A model generated the notes under the pieces. The model was given only the letters and a program-made list of their open reading frames with translations. It ran no database searches and was not told the origin of the DNA. From Parahaliea maris (GTDB lineage Bacteria; Pseudomonadota; Gammaproteobacteria; Pseudomonadales; Halieaceae), in contig NZ_VRZA01000005.1 of assembly GCF_008064665.1 (NCBI RefSeq), forward strand, positions 310,001 through 374,000: a DNA stretch of 64,000 nucleotides, read 5' to 3'. The position numbers were made by a program, and so were the translations under genes. Below are positions 8,941 to 17,844 of this stretch, one piece after another; position 1 is the stretch's first letter, and each line of letters begins with the position of its first letter.

Positions 8941-10296
8941 TCACAGGCGTGCAAAATCGTTATACAGGGCCAGCGCCATGATCGACAGGACCACGAACAG
9001 ACCCAACTGGTACCCGAAAGCTTGTATTTTCTCTGGTACAGGGCGCCCGGCCAGCAGCTCCAGCGTGTAGTACAGGAGATGCCCGCCATCCAGCACTGGA
9101 ATGGGCAGCAGGTTGAGAACACCCAGGCTGACACTGAGCAGGGCCAGGAAGCTGATATAGGATTCCAGCCCCGACTTGGCGGACGCGGTGGCCACTTTAG
9201 CAATGGTGATGGGGCCACTCAAGTTTTTTGGTGAGATCAGCCCCTGCAGCATTTTCTTGATGGAATTCAGGGTAAACACGGTCAGGTCGGCGGTGCGCTG
9301 GGCGCCCGCCACAAGCGACTCCAGGGGGCCCCGGGAGAAACTGCGCACCAGCTCAGGCGGCATTTCCGGCACCACTACCGCCACGCCGACACGGCCGAAG
9401 GCCTCGCCCTCGTCATCGACGATGCGTTCAGGAGTAATGCGGGTATCGATCACCTCGTCCCCGCGCTGGACTTTAAGGGCGATGGACTGCTCGGGCCGGG
9501 CCCGCACGTAGGCCACCCAGTCCTGCCACAGCGCCATGGTGACGCCGTCGGCGCTGAGCACCCTGTCACCGGTTTGCAGGCCGGCCCGCTCGGCCGGGCT
9601 GCCGGGGGTCACCTCGCCCACCTCGGGCAGAATATCCGGGGTGTACATGGTCAGGCCGAGCCCGCCGAACAGATCGGGTTGTTCCTGCTCCGACAGCCAT
9701 TCGTGGACGATGGCCTCGGATTCGTAAATCACGTCGGAATCGGGGTATTTGACGGCAAAGGCGATGGCTCCGCTGTCGCCGATGCGGTCCAGCAACTGGA
9801 AGTTGAGCGCCTGCCAGGTGGGGGTTTCCCGGCCATCTACGGCCACGATTTCCTGCCCGGCCTCCAGGCCGGCCACATCCGCCACGGAACCCGGCTTGAC
9901 CTCGCCGATCACCGGGGCGAATCCGCTCTCCCCCGCCATAAACAGCGCCCAGTAGGCCACCAGCGCCAAGGCAAAGTTGGCCAGGGGACCGGCCGCCACC
10001 ACGGCGATCCGCTGCAGCACGGGCTTGCGGTTGAAGGCCCGATCCACCTCGGCAAGGTCGACCTCGCCCTCCCGCTCGTCGAGCATCTTCACGTACCCGC
10101 CCAGTGGAATAGCCGCCACGCTGTACTCCGTGCCCTCGTTATCGCGCCAGGTCCACAGGGATTTGCCGAAGCCAATGGAGAAACGCAGCACCTTGACGCC
10201 GCAGCGGCGCGCCACCCAGAAGTGGCCGTATTCGTGCACCGCCACCAGCACGGCGAGGGTGGCGAGAGTAATCGCAATTGTGTACAGCAGTTCCAT
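8941..10296 (-). CDS. rseP: Site-2 protease RseP
   Basis: Intramembrane zinc metalloprotease that cleaves anti-sigma factors in the envelope-stress response. 451 aa. The zinc site HEYGH is at residues 21-25 in the first membrane helix; two PDZ domains follow (GEVKPGSVADVAGLEAGQ and GEVTPGSPAERAGLQTGD), and the C-terminal membrane part has NLLPIPVLDGGHLL with the third metal ligand. Its ATG overlaps the dxr stop by one base, indicating translational coupling. Confidence 0.97.
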   Translation of the reverse strand: MELLYTIAITLATLAVLVAVHEYGHFWVARRCGVKVLRFSIGFGKSLWTWRDNEGTEYSVAAIPLGGYVKMLDEREGEVDLAEVDRAFNRKPVLQRIAVVAAGPLANFALALVAYWALFMAGESGFAPVIGEVKPGSVADVAGLEAGQEIVAVDGRETPTWQALNFQLLDRIGDSGAIAFAVKYPDSDVIYESEAIVHEWLSEQEQPDLFGGLGLTMYTPDILPEVGEVTPGSPAERAGLQTGDRVLSADGVTMALWQDWVAYVRARPEQSIALKVQRGDEVIDTRITPERIVDDEGEAFGRVGVAVVVPEMPPELVRSFSRGPLESLVAGAQRTADLTVFTLNSIKKMLQGLISPKNLSGPITIAKVATASAKSGLESYISFLALLSVSLGVLNLLPIPVLDGGHLLYYTLELLAGRPVPEKIQAFGYQLGLFVVLSIMALALYNDFARL

Positions 10297-11489
10297 CAGC
10301 TATTCCGGTTTTCCACGAGCAACGCCGCACAGGCGCGCGCCTGGGCATCAGCAGATTCGACCACAGCCAGCGAGTCCGGTTCAACTACCGGCGTATCCGC
10401 CAAAGTGCGCTCGATGATGGCAGGTATGTCGCCAAACCCGACATGCCCATCGAGAAAAGCCGCTACCGCCACTTCATTGGCCGCGTTACAGATGGCCGCC
10501 GCGGTGCCACCGGCCATCACCGATTCCCGGGCGAGACGCAGACAGGGGAAGCGGCCTTCATCCGGCGCCTCGAAATCCAGCCGGCCCTGGCTGATCAGGT
10601 CCAGCGGCGCCACACCGGCGTCGATTCGCTGGGGCCAGGCCAGCCCGTAGGCAATCGGGGTGCGCATGTCGGGATTACCCAGCTGCGCCAGCACCGAGCC
10701 ATCGTCGTACTGCACCATGGAGTGAACGATACTCTGGGGGTGTACCACTACCTCTACCTGTGGCGCCGGCAGGTCGAACAGCCAGCAGGCCTCGATCAGC
10801 TCCAGCCCCTTGTTCATCAGGGTGGCAGAATCCACCGAAATCTTGCGGCCCATGTCCCAGTTGGGGTGGGCACAGGCCTGTTCCGGCGTGGCCGCGGCCA
10901 TTTGCGCGGGCGTCCAGGTGCGGAAAGGGCCTCCGGAGGCCGTCAGCAACACCTTGCTGACCCCGGCGCGACCGGGCCGGCCCGCACGGTCTACCGGCAG
11001 GCACTGGAAAATGGCGTTGTGCTCGCTGTCGATGGGCAACAGCAGAGCGCCGGAGTCGCGCACCGCCTCCATCAGCAAGTGCCCTGCCATGACCAGCGAT
11101 TCTTTATTGGCCAGCAATACCCGCTTGCCGGCGCGGGCCGCCGCCAGGGTCGAGGGCAGGCCAGCGGCGCCGACCACGGCCGCCATCACCGCATCCACGG
11201 CCGGGTCGGTGGCAATCTTGTGCAGCCCCTCTTCACCCTGCAGAACCGTGGTACCCAATTCCGCCGGCAGTACAGCGCGCAGTTGCTCGGCGGCATCGGG
11301 ACACATCATCACGGCGTATTCGGGCTGGTGGGTCAGGCACTGGTCCCGCATGGCCTCCACCGAGGTGTTGGCCGCCAGGGCCCAGGCGCGGTAGCTGTCG
11401 GGGTGGCGAGCGATGACATCCAGGGTACTGACGCCGATGGAGCCGGTGGAGCCGAGTACGGCAACGGCCTGCTGAGTGGTACTGTTCAT
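10296..11489 (-). CDS. dxr: 1-deoxy-D-xylulose 5-phosphate reductoisomerase
   Basis: Committed step of the MEP isoprenoid pathway, converting DXP to MEP with NADPH. 397 aa from ATG 11489 ([19 protein letters not shown]). The open frame continues to 11573, but the extra residues look non-native and overlap cdsA. The GSTGSIG dinucleotide motif is at the N-terminus; [33 protein letters not shown] and [22 protein letters not shown] are the expected active-site blocks. Confidence 0.97.
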   Translation of the reverse strand: MNSTTQQAVAVLGSTGSIGVSTLDVIARHPDSYRAWALAANTSVEAMRDQCLTHQPEYAVMMCPDAAEQLRAVLPAELGTTVLQGEEGLHKIATDPAVDAVMAAVVGAAGLPSTLAAARAGKRVLLANKESLVMAGHLLMEAVRDSGALLLPIDSEHNAIFQCLPVDRAGRPGRAGVSKVLLTASGGPFRTWTPAQMAAATPEQACAHPNWDMGRKISVDSATLMNKGLELIEACWLFDLPAPQVEVVVHPQSIVHSMVQYDDGSVLAQLGNPDMRTPIAYGLAWPQRIDAGVAPLDLISQGRLDFEAPDEGRFPCLRLARESVMAGGTAAAICNAANEVAVAAFLDGHVGFGDIPAIIERTLADTPVVEPDSLAVVESADAQARACAALLVENRNS

Positions 11490-11496
11490 CACGACA

Positions 11497-12333
11497 CTAC
11501 CAGCCAGCCAGCAGCAGGCCCAGCGCAAACACCGGCGCTGCGCCACAGATGCTGTCCAGCCTGTCCAGCACACCGCCGTGGCCCGGCAACAGGGAGCCGC
11601 TGTCCTTCACGCCGCTCTCGCGCTTGACCATGCTGACGGTGAGATCACCCACCACGGAAGCCAGTGCCGTCGCTACCGTCACAGCGATCACAGCAGTGAG
11701 ACTGATGTGGGCCATCGCCGGCGGTAACAGGTACCAGAACAGCAGGGCCAGGAGGACCACCGACGCCATCCCGCCCCAGAATCCCTCCCAGGTCTTGGCC
11801 GGACTGACGGCCGCTGCCAGCTTGTGTTTGCCGAAGCGCTTGCCCGCAAAGTAGGCGCCGATATCGGCCGCGGCGACAATCAGCACCATGCACACCATCA
11901 GAATACCGCCCCGGGGGAAACTGAGCAGATAGACCGCCGCCACCCAGGCAAAGCCCATCACCAGCATGCCCATGACGGTGCGAGCCGCAAAACTGCGCCA
12001 GAGAAGGGCGCTGGACGGATAGCCCTTTACCCAGAGCATCAGGAATGACCACCACAGGCAGGCGAGGCCGAGCACCGGTTGCACCTGGGCTCGCTGCGGG
12101 CGGGCGCCGAGATCGCAATAGACATACAAACCCGCTAACAGTCCGAGATTGAGCAACACGAACAGCACCCGGCCAACGGGCGAGCGCCAATCGGCCAGTG
12201 GTGCCCACTCCCAGGCACCCAGCGCGACTGCGGCAGCAAAGAACAGGGCGAGCCCCGGCAGCGGCAACAACGCCATCGCCGAGAGAAACAGTGCCGCCAT
12301 GACCAACGCGGTTAGTACCCGCTGTTTAAGCAT
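11497..12333 (-). CDS. cdsA: Phosphatidate cytidylyltransferase
   Basis: Makes CDP-diacylglycerol from phosphatidic acid and CTP at the inner membrane. 278 aa with about eight hydrophobic segments. The C-terminal signature [18 protein letters not shown]...[13 protein letters not shown] is the CDP-diglyceride synthetase pattern; [21 protein letters not shown] precedes it. Overlaps the 3' end of uppS by 8 bp and is followed by dxr. Confidence 0.96.
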   Translation of the reverse strand: MLKQRVLTALVMAALFLSAMALLPLPGLALFFAAAVALGAWEWAPLADWRSPVGRVLFVLLNLGLLAGLYVYCDLGARPQRAQVQPVLGLACLWWSFLMLWVKGYPSSALLWRSFAARTVMGMLVMGFAWVAAVYLLSFPRGGILMVCMVLIVAAADIGAYFAGKRFGKHKLAAAVSPAKTWEGFWGGMASVVLLALLFWYLLPPAMAHISLTAVIAVTVATALASVVGDLTVSMVKRESGVKDSGSLLPGHGGVLDRLDSICGAAPVFALGLLLAGW

Positions 12334-13105
12334 CCCCTCCTCCGGCTACCAGGTCGTCCGGGGCACGCAGGCCGAAGCGGCGCTCCCGGCGGCTGTAATC
12401 GGCCAGTGCCCGGGCAAACTCCAGCTCGCCAAAATCCGGCCACAGGGTATTGGTGAAATACAGCTCACTATAGGCGAATTGCCAGAGCATGAAATTGCTG
12501 ATCCTGGCGTCACCCCCGGTGCGAATGCACAGGTCAGGCGCTGGCAAATCGGCGATGGACATGTGGGAACCGAGGCTCTCCGCGGAAATCGCGTCCAGCG
12601 CCAGCGTGCCCTGCTGGACCGATTCCGCCAGTTTGCGGGCCGCCTGGGCAATATCCCACTGGCCGCCGTAGTCGACGGCGATCACCATGGTGGCCGCCGT
12701 ATTGTCACGGGTGAGATGTTCCGACTGGCGCATCAGGCGCTGCAGCCGCTCGCTGAAGCGGTCGCGCCGGCCGATAAAACGCAGGCACACGTTATCCTTG
12801 TGCAGCTCGCGCACCTCATTGCGCAGATAGCGTGACAGCAGCGCCAGCAAGGCGCGCACCTCGGGCTGCGGGCGCCCCCAGTTCTCACTGGAGAAGGCAA
12901 ACAGGGTGAGCACCTGTACGCCGTTGTCGCGACAGGCCCGCAATACCCCGCGAACCGCTTCCACCCCGGCCCGGTGGCCGGCCGGACCCGGTACGCCGTT
13001 GCGCCGGGCCCAGCGGTTGTTGCCATCCATGATGATGGCAACATGGCGGGGTATGACCCGGTCTGAACTGGACTCTGCCTTGTCAGACCCTTCAGATATG
13101 GACAT
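12326..13105 (-). CDS. uppS: Undecaprenyl diphosphate synthase
   Basis: Cis-prenyltransferase that elongates FPP with IPP to the C55 carrier lipid for cell-wall and LPS polymers. 259 aa. HVAIIMDGNNRWARRNG holds the catalytic Asp and substrate-binding Arg; FAFSSENWGRP, AVDYGGQWDI, CIRTGGDARISNFMLWQFAYSELYFT and WPDFGE are the remaining conserved regions. It lies between frr and cdsA, overlapping the latter. Confidence 0.97.
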   Translation of the reverse strand: MSISEGSDKAESSSDRVIPRHVAIIMDGNNRWARRNGVPGPAGHRAGVEAVRGVLRACRDNGVQVLTLFAFSSENWGRPQPEVRALLALLSRYLRNEVRELHKDNVCLRFIGRRDRFSERLQRLMRQSEHLTRDNTAATMVIAVDYGGQWDIAQAARKLAESVQQGTLALDAISAESLGSHMSIADLPAPDLCIRTGGDARISNFMLWQFAYSELYFTNTLWPDFGELEFARALADYSRRERRFGLRAPDDLVAGGGDA

Positions 13106-13117
13106 GGACGCGATGGC

Positions 13118-13675
13118 TTAAATTTCCATCAGGTCTGCTTCTTTGGTGGAGAGCATTTCCTCCACCTTGGCGACGTACTGGTCGGTCAGCTTCTGGACCG
13201 CATCCTGGCCACGGCGCTCGTCGTCTTCACTGATTTCCTTTTCCTTGACCATTTCCTTGAGCATGCCCATGGCGTCGCGCCGGGCGTTACGCACGGAGAC
13301 CCGCGCCGCTTCCGCCTCGGCCCGGGCCTGGCGGATATAACCCTTGCGGGTCTCTTCGGTAAGCATCGGCATCGGGATGCGGATGACCTCGCCAGCGGTC
13401 GTGGGGTTGAGCCCGAGATCCGACTTCATGATCGCCTTCTCGATCTCCGGAATGGTGCTCCGGTCGTAAGCCGTCAGGGCCAGGGTACGGGCGTCTTCCA
13501 CGTTGATGTTGGCCATCTGGTTCAGCGGCGTATCGGCACCGTAATAGTTCACCTTCAGGCCGTCCAGCAGGCTGGGGTGAGCCCGGCCGGTACGAATCTT
13601 GTTGAAATTGTGCGTCAGCGCTTCGAGGCTCTTGTCCATGCGCTCGGACGCTTCGGCTTTGATGTCTTCAATCAC
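13118..13675 (-). CDS. frr: Ribosome recycling factor
   Basis: Splits post-termination ribosomes together with EF-G. The 185-aa length is standard. [18 protein letters not shown] at the start, [54 protein letters not shown] and VRNARRDAM are the RRF blocks. It lies 21 bp after pyrH. Confidence 0.98.
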   Translation of the reverse strand: MIEDIKAEASERMDKSLEALTHNFNKIRTGRAHPSLLDGLKVNYYGADTPLNQMANINVEDARTLALTAYDRSTIPEIEKAIMKSDLGLNPTTAGEVIRIPMPMLTEETRKGYIRQARAEAEAARVSVRNARRDAMGMLKEMVKEKEISEDDERRGQDAVQKLTDQYVAKVEEMLSTKEADLMEI

Positions 13676-13696
13676 GTTTCTCTCCTTGTCCGGGGC

Positions 13697-14422
13697 TTAT
13701 TCGATCAGGGTTCCATCCTGGCCACCGCGAACAATGTTCAGCAGCGCGCCGGGCTTTTCCATCTCGAATACCCGCACCGGCATATTGTGGTCCCGACACA
13801 GGCAGATTGCGGTCAGGTCCATCACTTCCAGTTTTTTGTCCAATACTTCGTCGTAGCTCAGCCGCTCGTATTTGACGGCGTCCGGGTCCTTGAAGGGGTC
13901 GGCGGAGTACACGCCATCCACTTTGGTGGCCTTGAGCACCAGGTCTGCCTCCACTTCGATACCCCGCAGGCAGGCGGATGAGTCGGTGGTGAAGAACGGG
14001 TTACCGGTTCCGGCACTGAAGATGACGACGTCGCCGTTGCCGAGGGCGCGAATGGCTTTGCGGCGATCGTAGTGATCGACCACGCCACTCATGGGAATGG
14101 ACGACATGACCTGGGTGGCGATATTGGAGCGCTCGAGCGCATCGCGCAGCGCCAGGGCGTTCATGACGGTGGCCAGCATCCCCATGTGGTCGCCGGTGAC
14201 CCGGTCGAGCCCGGCCGCCTGCAGGGCCGCCCCGCGGAACAGGTTGCCGCCCCCAACCACCAGCCCGACCTGCACTCCGATACCGACGAGCTGGCCGATT
14301 TCCAGGGCCATGCGATCGAGTACTTTGGGGTCTATGCCGAATTTTTCGGCCCCGGTGAGGGCCTCACCGCTGAGTTTCAGCAGGATACGCTTGTACTTTT
14401 TTTCGGCTGTACCTGTTGCCAT
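13697..14422 (-). CDS. pyrH: Uridylate kinase
   Basis: Phosphorylates UMP to UDP. 241 aa. [14 protein letters not shown] at the N-terminus, [34 protein letters not shown] and [22 protein letters not shown] are diagnostic for bacterial PyrH. A strong CAGGAGG Shine-Dalgarno precedes the ATG. It is the first gene after the repeat-bearing gap downstream of tsf, so a promoter probably lies within 14423-14520. Confidence 0.97.
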   Translation of the reverse strand: MATGTAEKKYKRILLKLSGEALTGAEKFGIDPKVLDRMALEIGQLVGIGVQVGLVVGGGNLFRGAALQAAGLDRVTGDHMGMLATVMNALALRDALERSNIATQVMSSIPMSGVVDHYDRRKAIRALGNGDVVIFSAGTGNPFFTTDSSACLRGIEVEADLVLKATKVDGVYSADPFKDPDAVKYERLSYDEVLDKKLEVMDLTAICLCRDHNMPVRVFEMEKPGALLNIVRGGQDGTLIE

Positions 14423-14578
14423 AAATCTGCCTCCTGAGCTGGGGCCGTATATTACAGGACATTAGTGTTACACCCCAGTGGTAATTGGGGATTAGGCGGA
14501 GCGGGCCAGGTGAGCATCCGGTGCAGTGTCCAGCAAACTCAAGAGCCCAGGGAAGCACTCCCGAGCGGCACGCAGCGA

Positions 14579-14666
14579 CGGAGACCTTTGGCGGACACGC
14601 TGTGAATACGTCCATGTACGCTTCTATTCGGCATCCATGCCTCATAGAGTCCGCCAAAGGCCTCCG
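14579..14666 (+). repeat. Intergenic palindromic repeat, copy 3
   Basis: Arms CGGAGACCTTTGGCGGA (14579-14595) and TCCGCCAAAGGCCTCCG (14650-14666) are complementary at 16 of 17 positions. The interior GGACACGCTGTGAATACG, TCCATGTACGCTTCTATTCG, GCATCCATGCCTCATAGAG matches copies 1 and 2 closely. The arms are unrelated to those copies. Confidence 0.85.
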
Positions 14667-14780
14667 CCGCCACGCACCTTAGCTTCGGCCAAGGCACGCC
14701 CACTGCCCGCCCGACCCTGATCGCATCCAGCCTGAACCTAACCAAACATCGTTCGGTACATGCTCCGCTGTGGAAGCGAA

Positions 14781-14902
14781 GCAGCGTCGTCCCGGGAGAG
14801 CCCTGTAGCGACCGTCAACGGCCAGGGACGGCCGTTGCCGAGCGCGCCATGGATGGCATGCTTCTAGCGTGTCGCGGAAGGGCTCTGCCGGGACGGCGAT
14901 GC
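14781..14902 (-). repeat. Intergenic palindromic repeat, copy 4 (divergent, reverse orientation)
   Basis: The 24-bp arms 14781-14804 and 14879-14902 are complementary at 21 of 24 positions. Read on the minus strand the interior starts CGCGACACGCTAGAAGC and includes CCATCCATGGCG, a recognisable but diverged version of the core in copies 1-3. A second hairpin (CAACGGCC / GGCCGTTG, 14816-14837) is nested inside, absent from the other copies. Confidence 0.7.
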
Positions 14903-14961
14903 GCCACCCCAGCCAGCTACCGGCGGCGCCCGCGTAACAAGAAAATCTGGAGATAAAACGA

Positions 14962-14987
14962 AAAACGGGGCCAAAAGGCCCCGTTTT
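14962..14987 (-). terminator. Intrinsic terminator of tsf
   Basis: Perfect hairpin with an 11-bp stem AAAACGGGGCC / GGCCCCGTTTT and a 4-nt loop, followed on the minus strand by TTCGTTTTATC. It is 18 bp past the tsf stop codon and ends the rpsB-tsf transcript. Confidence 0.9.
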
Positions 14988-15004
14988 CGAAGGTTGCGTG
15001 GCGA

Positions 15005-15862
15005 TCAGCCCTTCAGCTGGGCCGCTACCTCGTCGGCGAAGTCGATTTTCTCGACCTCAATACCTTCACCTACCTCGAAGCGCGCGAAAGACACAACCTC
15101 GGCGCCGGCATTGGCGACCAGCTTGCCAACGGTTACGTCGGGGTCCTTAACGAAAGCCTGCTCGACCAGCGAGTTTTCCGCCAGGAACTTCTTCACACGG
15201 CCGCCGATCATCTTCTCGATGATTTCAGCCGGCTTGCCGGACTCGGCCGCCTGGGCAGTGTAGATTTCTTTTTCCTTGGCGATGGTTTCTTCCGGCATAT
15301 CGGCGGGAGAAACGACACGCGGGTTCACAGCGGCAACGTGCATGGCAACGTCTTTCGCCAGGTCCTGGTCGCCGCCTTTCAGCTCAACCAGTACCGCGAT
15401 GCGGTTGTTGCCGTGAACGTACTGACCTACTACACCAGCGTCGGCAGTGACCAGCTCGACACGACGAACACCGATGTTCTCGCCGATTTTCTGCACCAGG
15501 CCTTCGCGGTCGGATTCCAGCTCACCTTCCATCAGGGCGGCCACGTCGGTTTGCTTGTTGGTGAAGGCGGCTTCAACCACCTTGCCAACGAACGCCAGGA
15601 AGCCGGCGTCGCGGGCGACAAAGTCGGTCTCGCTGTTGACTTCAACAACCACACCGTAGGAGCCGTCTTCGGCTACGCGGGTGGCAACCACACCATCAGC
15701 GGCGGTACGACCGGCTTTTTTGGCGGCCTTCATGCCGCTGGACTTGCGCAGTTCCTCGATGGCTTTTTCAACGTCGCCACCGGCTTCGGCCAGGGCTTTT
15801 TTGCATTCCAGCAAGCCCAGTCCGGTGCGCTCGCGGAGTTCTTTGACCAGTGCTGCAGACAT
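15005..15862 (-). CDS. tsf: Elongation factor Ts
   Basis: Nucleotide exchange factor for EF-Tu. 285 aa from ATG 15862 ([23 protein letters not shown]); AGGAGG lies 5 nt upstream, so the longer open frame to 15931 is not used. Hallmarks are the N-terminal UBA-like domain with [13 protein letters not shown], the [14 protein letters not shown] block (EF-Tu contact) and [21 protein letters not shown]-type core repeats. Forms a two-gene operon with rpsB, with tandem hairpins between them and a strong terminator after it. Confidence 0.97.
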   Translation of the reverse strand: MSAALVKELRERTGLGLLECKKALAEAGGDVEKAIEELRKSSGMKAAKKAGRTAADGVVATRVAEDGSYGVVVEVNSETDFVARDAGFLAFVGKVVEAAFTNKQTDVAALMEGELESDREGLVQKIGENIGVRRVELVTADAGVVGQYVHGNNRIAVLVELKGGDQDLAKDVAMHVAAVNPRVVSPADMPEETIAKEKEIYTAQAAESGKPAEIIEKMIGGRVKKFLAENSLVEQAFVKDPDVTVGKLVANAGAEVVSFARFEVGEGIEVEKIDFADEVAAQLKG

Positions 15863-15907
15863 ACTGTCCTCCTGCTTGTCCCTCAAGGGGAATGTCTTGA
15901 AAACGAA

Positions 15908-15974
15908 AATCCCCGGTTCGCATGTTGCCACCGGGGATTATGGCGGGCCCCGGTGACCGCAATGTGACCGGGGC
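15908..15974 (-). promoter_or_regulatory. Tandem hairpins between rpsB and tsf (attenuator-like)
   Basis: Two perfect stem-loops lie in the 120-bp rpsB-tsf gap. The first (in transcription order) is GCCCCGGT / ACCGGGGC at 15947-15974 with a 12-nt loop. The second is AATCCCCGGT / ACCGGGGATT at 15908-15939, followed on the minus strand by a T-rich tract (TTCGTTTT). The second looks like a partial intrinsic terminator and could lower tsf relative to rpsB expression or mark a processing site. Confidence 0.65.
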
Positions 15975-15982
15975 GAGTGTGC

Positions 15983-16729
15983 TTACTCGGCGGCGGCTTC
16001 GGCGGTTTCTTCGACGAACTCGTCCTTGGCCACAACGGCTTCACCGGCTTCGGATTTACCGGCCAGGCAGGCGTCGGCAACTGCGGTGACGTACAGCTTG
16101 ATGGCGCGGATGGCGTCATCGTTGCCGGGGATCACGTAGTCCACACCGTCGGGGTTGGAGTTGGTGTCCACAATGCCGATCACGGGGATGCCCAGCTTGT
16201 TGGCTTCGGTGATGGCGATGCGCTCGTGGTCAACGTCTACCACGAAGATCGCGTCAGGCAGGCCGCCCATGTCCTTGATACCACCGATGGAGCGCTCGAG
16301 CTTCTCCATGTCACGGGTACGCATCAGGGCTTCTTTCTTGGTCAGCTTGGCGAAGGTGCCGTCGCTCTGCTGGGCTTCCAGCTCGCGCAGACGCTTGATG
16401 GAGGCGCGGATGGTCTTGTAGTTGGTCAGCATGCCGCCGAGCCAGCGATGGCTCACGTAGGGCATACCGGCGCGTTCCGCCTGCTCCTTGACGATCTTGC
16501 CGGCAGCACGCTTGGTGCCAACGAACAGGATCTTGTTCTTGTTACCCGCCATCTGCTTCACCAGGGTCAGCGCTTCGTTGAAGGCTGGCACGGTGTGCTC
16601 GAGGTTGATGATGTGGATCTTGTTACGGGCACCAAAGATGAACTTGCCCATCTTGGGGTTCCAGTAACGGGTCTGGTGACCAAAGTGTGCGCCCGCCTGC
16701 AGCAGGTCGCGCATGCTTACTTGCGACAT
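15983..16729 (-). CDS. rpsB: 30S ribosomal protein S2
   Basis: Small-subunit ribosomal protein. 248 aa. [29 protein letters not shown] at the start, [33 protein letters not shown] and [16 protein letters not shown] are S2 signatures; the tail is Ala/Glu-rich (ETAEAAAE). It is divergent from map, with a structured leader upstream that may mediate autoregulation. Confidence 0.98.
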   Translation of the reverse strand: MSQVSMRDLLQAGAHFGHQTRYWNPKMGKFIFGARNKIHIINLEHTVPAFNEALTLVKQMAGNKNKILFVGTKRAAGKIVKEQAERAGMPYVSHRWLGGMLTNYKTIRASIKRLRELEAQQSDGTFAKLTKKEALMRTRDMEKLERSIGGIKDMGGLPDAIFVVDVDHERIAITEANKLGIPVIGIVDTNSNPDGVDYVIPGNDDAIRAIKLYVTAVADACLAGKSEAGEAVVAKDEFVEETAEAAAE

Positions 16730-16878
16730 AATAAATACCTTGTATTTGGGTTAGTCCTCCACATATCCCCCACCCAAACCGGTTTTACCGGCACCCTGGG
16801 AGAGGTTGCGATATGTGTGCGGCGTTGTTTCCCGCCCGTGTCGGCGACCTCCAGTTGAGAGGACACCCCCGTAGCGAG
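16730..16878 (-). promoter_or_regulatory. Structured rpsB leader (candidate S2 autoregulatory element)
   Basis: Read on the minus strand, the leader contains CACATATC (16817-16810), which pairs perfectly with GATATGTG (16767-16760), closing a domain that also holds a small CCGG hairpin around 16779-16791. A purine-rich GGAGGACTAA lies inside the last 30 bp before the start. Gammaproteobacterial rpsB genes are known to carry a structured leader used for S2 feedback (the t44 RNA family); membership of this one in that family is inference. Confidence 0.5.
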
Positions 16879-16884
16879 GCGCGC

Positions 16885-16913
16885 TTTATACCACAAGTAC
16901 CCCTGCGAGAAAA
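16885..16913 (-). promoter_or_regulatory. rpsB: Candidate rpsB promoter
   Basis: On the minus strand, TATAAA (16890-16885, 5 of 6 to the sigma70 -10) is preceded after exactly 17 bp by TTTTCT (16913-16908, 3 of 6 to the -35). A start near 16878 would give a leader of about 150 nt, matching the structured region. Confidence 0.4.
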
Positions 16914-17063
16914 GGCGGAAATCGGTCCTCTTTCGGCCTGTTCCACCGGTGGCGTACGCTTTTGCACTCTGCTTGCGGTAGAATAGCTCCTTTCCAGCGC
17001 CGCGAAGACTTCCCCGACAGGACATGTCGTGGCGTAAAATTGTGTGATTTCAATAGGTTATAA
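16914..17063. other. Remainder of the rpsB-map divergent intergenic region
   Basis: Together with the rpsB leader this makes a 334-bp gap. The map promoter must lie here. TAGAAT at about 16979-16984 could be a -10, but no -35 at correct spacing is convincing. Nothing else is recognised. Confidence 0.4.
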
Positions 17064-17837
17064 ATGGCAGTATCCATCAAGACAGCGCAGGACATCGAAC
17101 ACATGCGGGTTGCCGGGCGGCTGGCGGCCGAAGTGCTCGAGATGATCGAACCCAAAGTGGAACCCGGTATCACCACCGGCGAGCTCGACGCCATCTGCCA
17201 CAAGTACATCACCGAGGTGCAGGGCGCCATTCCCGCCCCCCTCAACTACAACGGGTTTCCCAAATCGATCTGCACCTCGATCAACGAGGTGGTCTGCCAC
17301 GGCATTCCCTCGGACACCAAGAAACTGAAAAGCGGCGATATCGTCAACATCGACGTGACCGTAATCAAGGACGGCTTCCACGGCGACACCAGCATCATGG
17401 TGCTGGTAGGCGATGTACCTGAACACGCCCAGCGCCTGGTGCGGGTGACCCAGGAGTGCCTGTACAAGGCCCTGGACATCGTGCGCCCGGGCACCACCCT
17501 GGGAGATATCGGCCACGTGATCCAGCAACATGCGGAGAAGAACTACTACTCGGTGGTGCGCGAATACTGCGGCCACGGCATCGGCGAGGTGTTCCACGAG
17601 GACCCACAAGTACTGCACTATGGCAAGAAGGGCTCCGGGCTGGTGCTGGAGCCTGGCATGACCTTTACCATCGAGCCCATGATCAATGCCGGCCGCCGTC
17701 ACACCAAACTCAACCAGAAAGACGGCTGGACGGTGACCACCCGGGACGGACGACTCTCCGCCCAGTGGGAACACACTATCGGGGTGACCGCAGACGGCTG
17801 CGAAATCTTTACCCGCCGCAGCAACGAGAGCTTCTGA
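17064..17837 (+). CDS. map: Methionine aminopeptidase, type I
   Basis: Removes the initiator methionine from nascent proteins. 257 aa. The five metal ligands are in recognisable blocks: VNIDVTVIKDGFHGDTS (two Asp), YCGHGIGEVFHEDPQVLHYG (His), MTFTIEPMI (Glu) and QWEHTIGV (Glu). ESF near the C-terminus is short, as expected for a type Ia enzyme without zinc fingers. Directly followed by glnD after 7 bp. Confidence 0.97.
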   Translation: MAVSIKTAQDIEHMRVAGRLAAEVLEMIEPKVEPGITTGELDAICHKYITEVQGAIPAPLNYNGFPKSICTSINEVVCHGIPSDTKKLKSGDIVNIDVTVIKDGFHGDTSIMVLVGDVPEHAQRLVRVTQECLYKALDIVRPGTTLGDIGHVIQQHAEKNYYSVVREYCGHGIGEVFHEDPQVLHYGKKGSGLVLEPGMTFTIEPMINAGRRHTKLNQKDGWTVTTRDGRLSAQWEHTIGVTADGCEIFTRRSNESF

Positions 17838-17844
17838 TCCAGCG

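Larger units (their letters stand above)
14423..15004. other. Intergenic region between tsf and pyrH with two palindromic repeats and the tsf terminator
   Basis: No protein-coding frame with a recognisable family. From left to right it holds the pyrH leader (CAGGAGG ribosome site near 14433 on the minus strand), palindromic repeat copy 3 (14579-14666), copy 4 (14781-14902) and the tsf terminator hairpin (14962-14987). An A/T-rich patch around 14446-14480 is the likely pyrH promoter area, but no clear consensus is present. Confidence 0.7.

Noticed and set aside
10278-11627. A 449-codon plus-strand frame opposite dxr
   Set aside because: It is the mirror of dxr in a high-GC region; no ribosome site, no conserved blocks, and it would overlap essential genes entirely.
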